The notes under the pieces are model-generated. The model searched no databases and was not told where the DNA came from. It was given only the letters and a program-made list of their open reading frames with translations. Position numbers and translations under genes: made by a program. From positions 1,592,001 through 1,656,000 of the forward strand of contig JBBDHG010000133.1 in assembly GCA_037951165.1 (NCBI GenBank): a stretch of DNA of 64,000 nucleotides, in the 5' to 3' direction. Positions 32,111-60,943 of this stretch are shown one piece after another. Source of the stretch: Lophius americanus. Taxonomy: Eukaryota > Chordata > Actinopteri > Lophiiformes > Lophiidae. Position 1 is the first letter of the stretch. Each line of letters opens with the position of its first letter.

Positions 32111-35100
32111 CTTGGTTTTGAAATCACAGATTTAACGTGTCTACTGTTACAATGGTCACGTGACAACTGTGTTTTATTTCTCCATTCCACTTTTGTCTCC
32201 TCTTTAAGGCACACGTGTCAGTTCCTGTAATCTCAGCAGGGTTGTCAGTAATTATCCCAGAGATATTCCTCAATTCTACATACGTATAGTTTTGTCAACA
32301 GAGATAGAACTCAATACAAATACTGAGTAATATTCTCTAGAAGTTTCATGTTGTGTTTGAGAGTTTTTACAAAGGATATTCTATTAGCATGGTGAAGTCA
32401 TTTAATGATAGCTAGATAGCTGTTTTTACATTTTTCAACAGATATACTGTACTGTGTAGATAAATAATATCTATATCTATATACCTATATACTCAAGCAA
32501 TGATGCCATCGATCATCCTACAGCCCGATACAGTCAATTGGATCACAAGCAATCAGAATCGTTGCAGTGTGTGCTGTGGTGCGATGTTTTAAACTTATTT
32601 TTTCTTATTCTGCTTTTATTGTTTTCTAGTATTCATGTTTTAAGTTAGCGAATGTCATATAAGCTAAAATGTCGGTCATTTGTTAACAATGTTCTACTCT
32701 ATGTTCGTCTTCTACTGTTTTTTTCCTACTGCTGTGTGACTATCACCTCAGTGTAATTTGTTTTTATTTTATCTGTATCATACGAAGACGTCTGCTTTGA
32801 CAACCGACTTTCAAAAAATTCCATTCATGGATTATGTTGAAGTTAATATGCAGATTGCCCCCCCCAAAAAAAGTTTTTTTATTATTTGAGAATAACATTT
32901 ATGAGTTGGTTACAATTACATTCGATATGACATTTCTTAATTGATTTTAAACAACTAAAACTTGAAGAATTCTGTCTGAATAGGAGGGTTAAGCTAAAGG
33001 TTGGACAGAAGGATCAATTTTGTGTGAAGCTTGTTGCACCATTGCAGCACAATCAAATGATGTGGTAACATTTAAAAGGTGGTCATACTTTGGCTACTGC
33101 TTTAACTTGAATCAAATAATTAAGAAAGAGAATGGAAAAAATATAAATACTATCTTTTATAGAGAGGATGAGGAAGCTAATCTTTTATTAAACAGGAAAA
33201 TTGCAAATGAAGATTCGCATATGATATTTATGAATTAATACCTGGATGCTCAAAGTTATTGCCTTGCACTTTAAACCCTATCCCTTCTTGCTCCTCTCTT
33301 GTATTTTTGCACTCCAGTGGTATTCAACCTAACCTAGTGGCTGTCAGGCAGCAGGAGTGGTAATATTTTACTCTGATCAATAATGAAAGAAGAAAAACTA
33401 AACGATTCCTCCACTGGTGTTGAGCAGCATGGTTAACTCTTTCTGAATAGTATCCGTAGTCCATTTATATCCCACAATTATGACCACATAAAGCCATAAC
33501 TGGTATTCAAACTTTAAGGCTGCTCTAATGTTAGTTTAGCTTCATATAAACAAAATATAATCAAATATTATTGCATAACAAATCTAAAATGTGTGCAATC
33601 AGAGAATATTTTAACTTAAACAAATTTAAAGTAAATACTTGAATCCACAGTTATAAACAAAAAAAGTGATTTGATCAAATAAATCTATAAATATTTGATT
33701 TATCTTTGCAGTATGTGTCCGTAAAAGCCGCTGAATAGCTTGCTAAAAAAAACCTTAGGAGATTAAATCTATTTATATTCTCATGTGTATAATAACTAGA
33801 TAGTGGTATGATGATAGATTTGGATAAAGGTTGATGTGAGGATATTTTGGTGGGATAAGGGTGCTTTACTTGTCACTCGACCTTAAGGGCCTGATACGTC
33901 AGCAAGTCCCTGAATCCATCCTGAATTTTCTCCGGACTGGCAGTCCCCTGAATTTTGCACCAACAAACGTCAATGTCATCTTTCAAACCGAGCCCTGATG
34001 TCAGCATTTGAATTGAATTTGAAATGTATGCGTGTCCAAGGTGGTGACATCCCTACTGCGTGACATTTTTATATTATAAAGTAAAGCTCAGAGCTGAATT
34101 CCACCATCATTAATCAGCTGATTCAGGTTGGGGTGATTATGCATGTGTCTGTCTCTGTTGGCGGCACTGACCTTTATCTTCTATCCAGGTGAAACTGACA
34201 GAGAGGATACGTAAAAACAAGCACTGATTGGTCCTTGGACATTTTCGATACAAGTTGTCCGGGACCGTGTGTGTGTGTCAGTGTGAGTGTGTGTGTGTTT
34301 AAACAGTTAGCACCTTTGTACTGGATGGATGTCAGAAATGGTAACACTTTAGGTTGAGTGTTACGCTGTGTCACAGAATCTGTTCATCAGCTGCTTGTGA
34401 CTCTTCATTAAAAACGTCACATTGACTGTGTTTACCTGACAAGCTTTGGTGTTGCAATATGATAGCTAGGCACTGCTTTTAACAGTGGGTATTTTATATT
34501 TTATCACACCCTTTACTATCTGTCTTCCTACGATGTGTAAAACACACATATCTATCCCGCAGTGTGTGCAAACTGCAACATGTTTAGAGAGTACAGCAAT
34601 ACACCATATTTAGCTGGTTTTATTGGCTTGCTGATTTTTTGATATTGATATGTCCTCTGAAAATTGCTTGGCTTTTTTCACTCCCCTACTTTTGTTTGCT
34701 TTAGAAATTGCTTTTTACATACTATTAAATCTAAAAAACAATGTCGACCCTCCAAGAATATTGTAGGCCTATGTGTTGGCGTACACTGTTATTTTAGCCA
34801 TTTTGACGCACTTAATTTGAGCTTTTTCAGTACACGATGACGAACACAATGAGTCTTTTATTATTACTTATTCCATATGGTACAACAAGGCATATGTACG
34901 TGTGTTTGTTTCTGTATTTAGTGCACTTATTATACCATGAAATAGGCTTGAAATGGGAGTGTTTTTGGAACTTTCTAGTAACCCTGACTGTGTGTGGCGT
35001 GACTTTTGTACCTGGGGAAGCAGCAGGCTCAAAGCGTCTTCCCCTTGTCAGCAGTGTTATTTCCAAAACCAAGGCTAATCCGTAGAAATCCTCATAGACG

Positions 35101-36899
35101 GTCTGAGAATTTACCCTTTTATTAAGAGAACAGTGGCTCGTTTTGAATGCTACCTACTTCAAAAGCAAGAAATGGCATATTCCTTTTGAAACTGTCGAGA
35201 GTTTTGAGAGATCATGTTGTAGCTCATACCTGGTTATGATATATAGGTAACAAGTGAAATTAGACTAATGATGATTTCCATATCTATAATGAAGCTGTAT
35301 AGAACCTTACATAGGAGGTATCCACACCTTATTTGAGTCTGAACTGTTATACATTTTCTCCCAAAATTGTTGTATTATCTGTGCATTACTATCCCTCAAC
35401 TAATTAATAAAAGTTTGTTGACTAAATTTGTGTTAACTGTGTCAACTGTTAAGTTTTTTACTGCTAATATCTACAGTAACAGTTAAAATGGATGAATTTA
35501 CCTCCACCGAGGAATTTCTGTTTTCATCTGTGTTCTGTGGTTATTTGTTTTTTGTTTCTCGGCACAATAACCTATTCAATTTCAGAGTGGAGTGAGATCC
35601 CTATAAAAGGGAAGAAAGAACTCAGTGAGTGGATCAGGCAGGTTTGATAGACGTGTATGATTGTTTGACCTTGGAAGAACTGTGCTCTCCTTTAATTTCT
35701 AGAAATCTCTTAAAGAGAGTATTTTCCTGGTCTAATACAGCTTTAAGCTATAGAATTATCACTAGCATTACCCCGCAAGTCAGTTTTTAGATGTTCCCTT
35801 TGTGTATGCTCTCTCAATCAAGCACCCAAAGGGAAGGGAACTGTAATAAGCGCAATAACCACTTGACTTTTCTCACCATTCATGGAAAATAATGAAAGGT
35901 GACTAATGCTTATTGCAAAAATGCAATTATATGTTTAAATAACTTGGTTTTCATTGCTACAGATGCGTCTGTCCCAGTGTTTAGAGGTACTTTAAGCAGT
36001 GGAGACGAGTTCATGAAATAAAGTTATTTGTTTATTGTAGCAGATGATGTTTGTTGATTTAAAAAAAATTGAGAGTGACACTTTAAGGGAGTTTATAATT
36101 GAAGGTAGCAGCCCTGAGCAGCAGCGTGACATAACCTCCCATGGAGTCCAGACACTGGTGGTGGTGGTGGCTGATGACCTTGACGAGTTAAATGGTGAAG
36201 CTGGTGGATCCACAAAGACGAGGCAGTGATAAGGAGGTATGTGTGCCCATTTCCACAGCACGAACATTCAAGACGGTCAGAAAGAATTGTATTTAAAACA
36301 ATGGCAGCAAGATTACAGGCTAACAATGAAAGTGTGCCACTGTGTTATTGAATAGATGTGATTGGCTAATGAAAAAAGTCGATATCTTAATTGCCAATCG
36401 CAGAATATTACAGCAGGAGATTAAGACTGAGGATGCAGAAAGGTGTGAATGACAGGTGATATCGAAGGAAAATTATGGACCAAGTGTGGAAAGGCACAGT
36501 CATCCTGACTGAACTTTTCCAGAACTTCATTTTACATTAATGCTACCTTTAATCAGTCAGATGTTGAATTTATTACAACTTAAGATGGATTGTTAAGTAT
36601 CTACATTCATCGTCCAACCACTGTTTTAACTGAACTATGATTAAATAATATATATCATACAAATATAAAACGTTTTAACTATATATTGAACTCGACTGAT
36701 AATAACATAGCATCATTATATTACCGAATCACAGTAAATACCCAGAATATCAATCAAGGATGTATTATACCATAGTCATGTCATATTATTATGAATATGG
36801 CGTATAACCAAATCACACTTTAAATAACAAGTATTTTCATGTGATACTATAACGCTAACCTCTGCATTAAAATCTAAACCCACACGTGGACTGCTGAAC
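32111..36899. other. intergenic between znf512b and uckl1
   Basis: AT-rich; contains direct repeat copy 2 (32995-33307) and a short GT-rich tract near 34270-34300. No exon with protein similarity was recognised on either strand. In human the two genes are separated by only a few hundred bases. Confidence 0.7.
32995..33307 (+). repeat. direct repeat copy 2 (~300 bp)
   Basis: Second copy, 5.4 kb downstream of copy 1 in the same orientation and about 1 kb after the znf512b stop codon. Starts TAAAGGTTGGACAGAAGG and ends near CTTGCTCCTCT. No clear terminal inverted repeats or target duplications were seen. Confidence 0.9.
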
Positions 36900-37159
36900 C
36901 TCAGCCATTGCCAGGTTTAGGCAGTTCCTTTAAGACGTTTGTGATGTTTTTGTCCGTGCTGCTGGCTGTAGAACGGAACGGATGCATTGTGGGATGTGTA
37001 TTTGATCTGAACTGCTATGCCCAAGCTCCCTTACTATGGTTTGCTTGAATACGCCTACAAGCCCCAAGAAACTTAGGCGCTAACTGTTCTCTCTCCATCT
37101 GATTGTCAACAGAGAAGCTAATTACTGTTAGCAATAGCGCTGCAGGACGGCTGGCAAAG
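36900..37159 (+). promoter_or_regulatory. candidate uckl1 promoter with ZNF143-like site
   Basis: The 260 bp before the uckl1 ATG hold the site GCATTGTGGGA at 36984-36994, which reads TCCCACAATGC on the minus strand and fits the ZNF143/THAP11 (SBS) core. A GC-richer 5' UTR follows (37130-37159). No TATA box is apparent. Confidence 0.45.
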
Positions 37160-52717
<15,558 letters not shown>

Positions 52718-54200
52718 TAAACTATTGTTCTATTGATTTTACTTGTTTTTATGGAATGCACTGGCGTTCAGGGCTGTGGCCCTTAGAGGACAATCTGAGG
52801 ACCTTTTCTTTGCTTCCTTTTAGGGGCCAACCGAGGGACCCTGAAATGTAAACTGAAACATTTTCACCTTCTTGATCTTTTAAATTATTTAATCTTCTGT
52901 AAATGCTGTTGTGTAAAGTCGTGCTGTACTGTGTGAATATTTTAAGTACAGTATACTACTACTGTTAGTCAAAATGCTTTATTTTATTGTCTAAATCTCC
53001 ATTGAAGTTTGAAGGCATCCGGATTTGAAAAGTAACCCTAAGCCTTGAACCAGAACGACACAACTGAATGTGATTCTGCACGTGCGGCAAAAGAAACTGT
53101 GCATGCTGTTTTAAGGCTTTTTCTACTGCATGCCTTCCTCACAACTTTCACAAAAGTTAATAATGAACATGAACTGTTCAACTTCTATCGCCACAAGCAT
53201 TTTCTGAAGGACCATTATATCGGAAAATGTGTAGGTGTAACTCTTCTTCTTTTTCTTTTTTTCAACTCTGTGGTTCAGCCTTTTCCTTCTCAGTGGATTC
53301 TGACCTGAACGGTTGAAATGGGTGTTGAAAAGTGTTTTTCATTATACAGTTTAAAGTGAGCACTCATGCATATTTTTGCAGCATGTAATTCATTTACATA
53401 TTTGGATATGGGTAGAGTCGACCAGTCGAACAGGCGAGCTGTGCGTCGTTTTTCGCTGCTGTGAAATTGAGTCATCTACATTTAAACAACAGATTAAGTG
53501 TTTATTTCAATTTCTGATTTCTGCGTCTGTCCTCACGCTGGGGGTTGAACGAGGCGTTTATTAAAAGAGCTGTTGAGTTGAGGATGCAAATGGCCGTGTG
53601 ATTGTCGTAAAGTCCTAAAGTCCTATCAGTGCCTGATCTTCTATCGGTATCAGAAGTGAAATGAAAGGAAAAATGTGTCTGCTGTCAGTCAGTGCCTATG
53701 TGATGATGCCTTGAAGAAAACGGTTGAAAGTTTGCCGTATGTGCGAGCCACACTCCGCGATCTGCATTCATACGGCTGTTTGATGTTTGCACTAAAAGGT
53801 TAGCTTGGGTATCTTTTGTTTTTTGTATCGGGAGATCCTTCTCTAGCACCCAATGACTCCTCATACAGGTTAAATGAATAATTTATTATAAAAATGGTTA
53901 TTTATTCTGCATTTCTTTAAAATAAAATGGAAAAAACAAGGAATGAGACGTGTTAAACCTGTAATTGTGTACAAGTACTCTTACCAGTGTTGGTTCATGA
54001 TTGCTTTTCCAGTCACCATCTACCGTACAGTCTGTGTTCACTGCTGAATAACAAAACTGCCGGTCGCTCATTCTGTACTAGAAAACCATTGATTGTGTTT
54101 GCAGTCTCGCTGTCCGACTGCCTGCTGTCTTGTATACCACGTCTGCTGCATGTTCTTACATACATATTTAATAAAAGTGCAATAGAGCTCTCACATTATC
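52718..54200 (+). other. uckl1: uckl1 3' UTR (extent inferred)
   Basis: Non-coding after the stop. Polyadenylation signals AATAAA lie at 53921-53926 and 54170-54175, giving 3' UTRs of about 1.2 or 1.5 kb. No conserved coding segment seen on either strand. Confidence 0.4.
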
Positions 54201-55265
54201 TACAGTGACTCATTTGTTTGATACAAAGGTAAACGGTGTGAACCTGCCCCAGTTAAACGGGTCACATCTCACAGCTGGCAGCAATTTTGAGGCAGGTTTA
54301 ATATTAAAATAAACACCACGTTACATTATCACCTGCATTTTCTATCCAACATTTGAAGCTAAAGCACAGAAAGGATGATCTCTCATGGCGTGGAACGTTG
54401 ATATCCTCCATCACTTTCCATAATTATCCCTCTGGCAGCTGTCAAGACGGCTGACGCACTAAAGTATGATTGACACTCACTTGATGACCGATGGGCAATT
54501 ACAAGCCAGAAGCCCATTAAGGCACATACCAGCCCACAAGAGCCTTCTTTGTTTGAAGATCAGAGAATATGATGAAACTCCGAGGCAGAATACTTATTAT
54601 TTTACTGCAATATTTATCAGATGTATGCTAAATATGGAGCCGTGTTTGGACGCTTTCATTTTCCCTCCACAGTTTCAAATGTCCCCCTGCTGATTTTTAA
54701 TGCTGTAAATTCATTTAATTTGCAAAATTGTCTGCGATTTTCAGTAAATGAAAGTGAGGCCCTGCTATTAATTTAGAAGTAATTGTATTTGTATTATTCC
54801 ATCTACTGTCTCACAGACAAACTAAATATATCGTGCTCTGTTTCAGTGTCTCTCAAATATTATGTGTGTTTTAGTCATGGGATCATTATGAAAAATACCA
54901 ATCATGCACAGTCCCAGATATCATTTTACTATTATACTGCAATTTCATTTTGACATTACATCAGCATTCCCAATTCAAATGTACACAAATGTAAGACAAT
55001 TCGGGCCATTTGATTATTTATTTTAATTTTAATTTCTGAGTGGAAATTAAAGCCTGAATCATTCTCAGAAACTTTCTTTGAATATCTTTTTTTTGATTCA
55101 AGTCATCTGATTTCAAACTCTTACTTCAAAGTCAGAATTCTATCTTCGTATTTTTTATAATTCTGAAAATGTTGCTACGGAAAACGAGGTACTTGGGTGC
55201 AGAATGAATTAAAAAAGGGTGTTGTAAAAAAGAGAAAGAAAAAAAAAAAGCCAATGTTCTATTAC

Positions 55266-55327
55266 GTGGTGAAATTACATCACATTATAAATATATATAT
55301 AATGTGAGTACGATGTAATGTCACCAC
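55266..55327. repeat. 62-bp palindrome with AT core
   Basis: Arms GTGGTGAAATTACATC (55266-55281) and GATGTAATGTCACCAC (55312-55327) pair with one mismatch; an inner ACATTATA/TATAATGT pair encloses a TA-rich centre. Could be a small MITE or a cruciform-prone site. Confidence 0.8.
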
Positions 55328-55357
55328 ACAAATGAACTTTAGCTTGTTTTGTTTTTT

Positions 55358-55390
55358 TACAATATATATAAATATATTTATATATTGTAA
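55358..55390. repeat. AT-rich near-palindrome
   Basis: TTACAATATATATAAATATA and its continuation to ATTGTAA form a near-perfect self-complementary stretch 30 bp downstream of the larger palindrome. Confidence 0.7.
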
Positions 55391-55506
55391 AGAATAAATA
55401 TATATATATATATATATTTTTTTTTTTTTCATTAAAACATCATATTGGTCTTTAAAATGGAGACATCAGTGGAAAGTTTACCACTATCGCTGACAAACAG
55501 GAAGGT

Positions 55507-55539
55507 GGTGTGTGTGTGTGTGTGCGTGTGTGTCTCTGT

Positions 55540-55582
<43 letters not shown>
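55507..55582. repeat. GT microsatellite
   Basis: GTGTGT interrupted by CTCTGTCTCT; produces a spurious Val/Cys frame. Confidence 0.95.
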
Positions 55583-55584
<2 letters not shown>

Positions 55585-57279
55585 TTACATCCCTATTTGT
55601 GATAAAGAACATGATGAGGTCACAGCTCGGTAAAGACAGCAGGAGTGGCCTTTTTTTTTTTTAGACTCTGATGTGTGTTTCTTCGACATCCTCATGTCAC
55701 CAGCTCTGCTCCAAGTTGCTTTACTCTGTCCTCGACTTGATTACATGATGAAGACTGTCTCCCTGTCTCTCTTCGGCGGTTCCGTCTGGACTGGGGGTGA
55801 GGAGTCAGAGGGTCTGCCATGAGGGTAAGGAGTATGCAGAGAAAAGTTCCACTAACTTGTTGCAGTTCTCCATTACTATAATGATTGTTGGGAGATGAGA
55901 GGGTTGGGTTGTTGTTTTTTTGGTCGGGTTAATGTGCTGTCTGGCAGTGTGTCTGGATTCTGAATGTGATGGGGTGAGTATAACAACACAATACAGCGCC
56001 TTAATGCAGATAGTGAAGGATGAATTATTCAGGCAGGGAAGTATTTGTGAATCATGTGAAGAGGGTTTAGATGATTCCTATGAAGAGGGTAAAGTATTTC
56101 CCTTCCTGTCCCTCCTTCTCCTCTCACTTTCTTTCCTCTCGCCCTCCATCTGGACAGTTTATTGCCAGAGTAACATTTCTGAGAGACTCGACTATCTCAG
56201 GGTGATTTGGATGTTTTTATATGAGGTGTAGTTTGCGCATTATGCCCCGAGCGTTTAATTGCACATGGAGTGGTTTCATTTCAGGTTGGCAAACAGCAGA
56301 GATCCAGATGTGGTGTTAACCTTCTCAAACGGAGTTTTTCTTCTGAAGGACAAAACGCATTTTAATTGTGGTGCCTGGATTAGGTTCAAACCTCTATGTA
56401 ACTGAAAGAGATATATAGAGAGCAACATCTGGATTTTCTTTCAAGCAATCATTTTAGGGTTATTTTGAATGAATGAAAATCCCTTTTCATAAAGTTCACT
56501 GTGATTTTTTAAATTTGTATATTCTCAGGAGTACTGTGATTGAATAATAATGGTATCTGATGTCTAACTCCTAACATATGCCTGCTATCTGAGCACATGC
56601 CTGCGGCATATCCAGATCTAAATCATCTTACATTCTGGACGATGGATTTGTTTATTTTATTTTCATAGATAGCTTTATTTTTTTTTAAACCTTTAAAGGA
56701 GACCCATTTCTCCTCTAAAGGAAAATTATGAGATTCAGGAATTGAAAAACCTGACCATGTTACATATTTCAGGAATTATTTTTGAAATGCCAAACCTTGC
56801 CAAATGGTGCAAATGTTATTTATTACATTGAGGTTTTTCTTGGTAATTTTTTATCAACTTTCAGAAATAAATGGGCCCGAAATTCCCTTTTTATTCTTTG
56901 CAACTGGCCGATAAATATCGAGATTCTAATTCTGCCGAAGACTTAAAGCATTGAAATGCAACAACCATCTCTCCTTGTTTTATTTCATTCTGGTGAAAAC
57001 ATGTGGTCAGAAATGTTTAAATGTATCAATTCATTCAATTGGAGATACTTTCCATTAGTAAAAAACATAAATTTAAAATTGGCTAGATTAGAAAATCATG
57101 AGTTAAATATCAATTTATCAAAATATAAAATATGCTGCAGTGTAGCATCCCTGCTAATCAACAATAATAACTTATATTCTTTTATGATGTGGCATGAAAG
57201 TGTAGCTGTGTTCATCTGATCATTTCAAACACTGAAAACAGTGACACCTCTACTCATCACTTCTACTGCCTGTAAGATG

Positions 57280-57450
57280 TTACGAACAAAAGTATTCAGA
57301 TCCTTTACTTTAGTCAAAGTACAAATACCTCACTGTGAAAATACACCACTACAAGAAAAGTCCCTGCATTCAATACTTCACTTAATTAAAAATAAGTATA
57401 TATTATTCTTAAAATGTACTCAAAGTATCAAAATTAAGATACTCACTGTG
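57280..57450 (+). mobile_element. teleost interspersed repeat, family not assigned
   Basis: Contains AATACCTCACTGTGAAAATA, AAGTCCCTGCATTCAATACT and TGTACTCAAAGTATCAAAAT, phrases of a very abundant fish repeat. A second copy of what appears to be the same family lies at 62606-62775. Confidence 0.6.
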
Positions 57451-57717
57451 GAATAAATTGTTCCACTGAGTATTTTTCTATAACATAATTATTACAATTA
57501 TTACTGCTGCATTCCTGTTTTGGTCTATGTTGCATTTTACTTCTGCAAATGTCAAAATTATATACCATCATAAATGCACACTTATGATATATATATAAAA
57601 TAACATTAATAAAAATCTTTTTCAGTTTTAAAATCTTTATCAACTTTTTGTGAAAGCAGGAATTACACTCACCAAGGACACAAATCACTGAAGCTGACAG
57701 AGACCTGATCATAATCA

Positions 57718-57773
57718 TCAACATCAATCATCATCAACATCAACATCATCATCATCATCATCATCATCATCAT
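57718..57773. repeat. (ATC)n trinucleotide repeat
   Basis: Imperfect CATCAA followed by about nine perfect ATC units; read on the minus strand it gives a Met-rich spurious frame. Confidence 0.95.
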
Positions 57774-58584
57774 GTGCTGCTTTAACTCCTGGGTGGTTCT
57801 TTCTAGGACTGTCCAGCCTGAGAATGGTGATTTCAGGCTCAATCTCAGGTTTGTCAGCTCATGAAACACGACTCACTTCCACAGACTGGGAGAAAAAACC
57901 CAAACCCAGACCCAAACCTGCCTTCACCAGCTGTGTCACTCGGGGATATTTACTTTTATAGCAACAATTTGCATGACTTGAATGTTAAGATATAGATATC
58001 TGTTCATATCTGCATATCTGTGTAAACAAAAAAAAACCTGTATAATTTACAGTAAAATATCTGCAGTTGCCTGAATTTTACTGAACAAAATATGGTTATC
58101 CTGAAAAACAGATTACCGTACAATACCATAAATAACAGATATGATGTCAGCCTCTTTACAGTTTCATACTTATTGGTATAAAATGACAGTAAATTACATT
58201 AATTATTTTTTACAGCTTGTGACATCATTCTATTTTTCCATTAATTTCGCAAGTTTGTATTGTCACCGTAAAATCCGAAACATTCTGTCCATAAACAATT
58301 ACTTTTTTTTAACTGTTTTGTTTATTAAACATAATTCACCGTAACTACAGGATATAGTGTTTTTATTTGACCGTCTTGACTTGCTGTTGCTATCGTGAAG
58401 TTTTTATTTACCCTTTTAAGATTCATTTTTACAGTGTGGTCTCACTTTTACACAGTTGTATACAGTGTCCAGTAAAATACTGTGTTTCAGGACAGTGAAG
58501 AAAACCAGTAAATGACCTTTAGCTGGAGGTCAATCCTCCTCCTAGTCTCATCTTTTAATTATGCCGGACAGCACCACCTTCTCA

Positions 58585-58601
58585 CCAACAGAGGGCGCAG
58601 T
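58585..58601 (+). promoter_or_regulatory. CTCF-like motif
   Basis: CCAACAGAGGGCGCAGT fits the CTCF core CCA-NN-AG-R-K-GGC-R-S without mismatch in its key positions. Binding is not shown by sequence. Confidence 0.5.
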
Positions 58602-60919
58602 GCACACACGAACCACGGAGTAAGGGGGCTGTAAGAACTTCTCAAAGAGTCTTATCAAAGCTTGAATGATCCATTCAGTGATTCTGCTTTAACGACTTTA
58701 AAACGTTAATCTAATTTTATGAAAATAACAAGAAGCAGACTTGTTGAAGGCCGCCTCACGTGCTGCTCTCACAACAGTCAACGTGAAGTACACTAGAGTG
58801 AAATTCTTAGGCTGAGAGACTCCACAATGACTCTGAGTATGAGTCCATTTTTGTCCATAAGCATATGGTTACATATTAGAAATGACGTATGTCAAGGAAA
58901 TAACAATGCAGTGTACGCTTATTAAAAATATGTGTTTAATTCAGTTCATTTAGAATCCCAATAGCTTATCACCATGGTAACTATTCTTCATGGGGTCCAC
59001 AAAGAAGACAGTAAAAACAACACAATAGAAGATACTTTCAGAGATAATAACCAAAAAGAGGAAATGTTCAGCCCCCCACACTCACATTAAGTACAATGGG
59101 TATCCACTTTACAGTTGTACAATATATAAATACAGTACAGTACATTTACCAGTTATCATTCCTGGTGTAATCCACTATCACACAGTATCTCACCTACTAC
59201 ATAAAAAGGAATTACAGCTTAATGATTATTCCCTCTCAATATTAAACTTTAAAGCAATCTTATCGGTAATCTGAGTAAAATATAGAGGCCAACTATTTGA
59301 ATTTGATATAGCTCTATACAACAGAATCTCCTTCAAAGCATCGTTTTTTTTGGTAAAGATGACAAAAATCACCCAGTGAATAATAATATCTGCACATTAA
59401 TTATGAACATAAAAACATAGAACTTCATATTTGTACAGAGCGTTTGGGACGGGAATGTTAAAAGGTTATAATTCAACGGCTATACTTAGTTTATCAGCAA
59501 TAATTTGAACGTATTCTGTGAAATTTTTTTAAAAGTATGACAGAAATAGTATTTTAAAATATTCACCCTCACTTACACCGACCGCAGATTAAACAGCGTG
59601 AGTCAAATCACTTATAGAGTCTACTGATCACTTTACAATCCAACATTTAATTATAAATCTTCTGGCCTGAAACCGGTCCTGAAACAATCTGTGATAAAAG
59701 AAGATATAATGCAATTTAAAATTAACAGGATAAAATAAGAAAAACTATTGTGGGTCTGGAGACTCTCAGGGAAAAGAAGAGTTTGAATGGTACACCATAT
59801 TCTTTTTCTTAAAAACACTCCACATATTATACTTTCAAATGCAGAGCAGAATCTGCAGCATCTCTAATCTCGTACAGATGTAGCTCTTCAGTTTCCTTTA
59901 ATTCTCTGAAAGACATTTGTGGTAGCTCAGCTTGTCATTCTGCGAGATTCATGGCTTGTTTCATCCTCTCTCTCTCTCTCTCTCTCTCTTCCTTTTCTTT
60001 TTTGTCTCTTTGCTTTCGGAATTGTTTATTAGGATCAAAAGTTCTGTGAGAATAATTTTTAGAAGGAAATTGAACATAGCGGAGAGTCTACTGGCATTCA
60101 ACCGCAACATTGCTGAAAAATTGCTTTAAAAAGTTTGCTATTTCTGGATGGAAATGTGCACAACGGCAAAACTCACTACGGGAATAAAAAACTATTCTAA
60201 TGTCTTACTGAGATTAATGTGTAATTCAATCAAAAAAATCACAGGTATGAAATGAAATGCTGAATTAAATGGAGGGGGTTTGATAAATGCAATCAGGTCT
60301 TTTGATGCAGTAATCAGACCTTCAAAATGTTTCCAAATGAGCTACGAGAGAAATTCCCTATAACAACACAGTTAATCCTCAGAGAATATGTGCTGCCCAT
60401 ATTCAGAAACAAGAATTCCATCTAGTTTAATTAACCCTTTAATGTCCAGCTCAACAGTTTGCGTGAGCACGTTTCGAGTCTATATGTCTTATTAAAAAAT
60501 GTGTGCTGCTTGATTAAACGTGTTTAAGGTATGACCCAGTGGCAGCATGCGTATCCTAAAGTGTAAGAGCCAAGGATGCAGCCCTGGGGGTCACCACAGG
60601 TCAAAAGGGAGGAGCAAGCACTAATCATGGTTATTGAGAAAGTCCGATTTGATAAGTAAGATTTCTTTGGGCATATTAAAGCATGTGAAGACCTACTTAA
60701 CAGCGTAATGTAACTTGATTGTACAGGATCAACTAGTTTTCTAAAAACATACTTTAACAAAATGGTTTAAGAGATTTCCTTTTATAATGAAGGTTGTGAT
60801 AGTGAACTATCGGCTTTCATAACATACAACATTTCATCATGAAAATTATATTGTGGATTTATTTTAAACCTGTTTAAAAATATGTTTTACCACAAATAAG
60901 TGCATTATGAATTAAATGT

Positions 60920-60943
60920 ATTATTATTATTATTATTATTATT
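60920..60943. repeat. (ATT)n trinucleotide repeat
   Basis: About eight TTA units in AT-rich DNA. Confidence 0.9.

Noticed and set aside
27536..33238. 83-codon shared frame (CEACCTIAAQSN...) in both direct-repeat copies
   Set aside because: Both substitutions between copies are amino-acid changing, there is no ATG in a conserved position, and no family is recognised, so it is a repeat without coding constraint.
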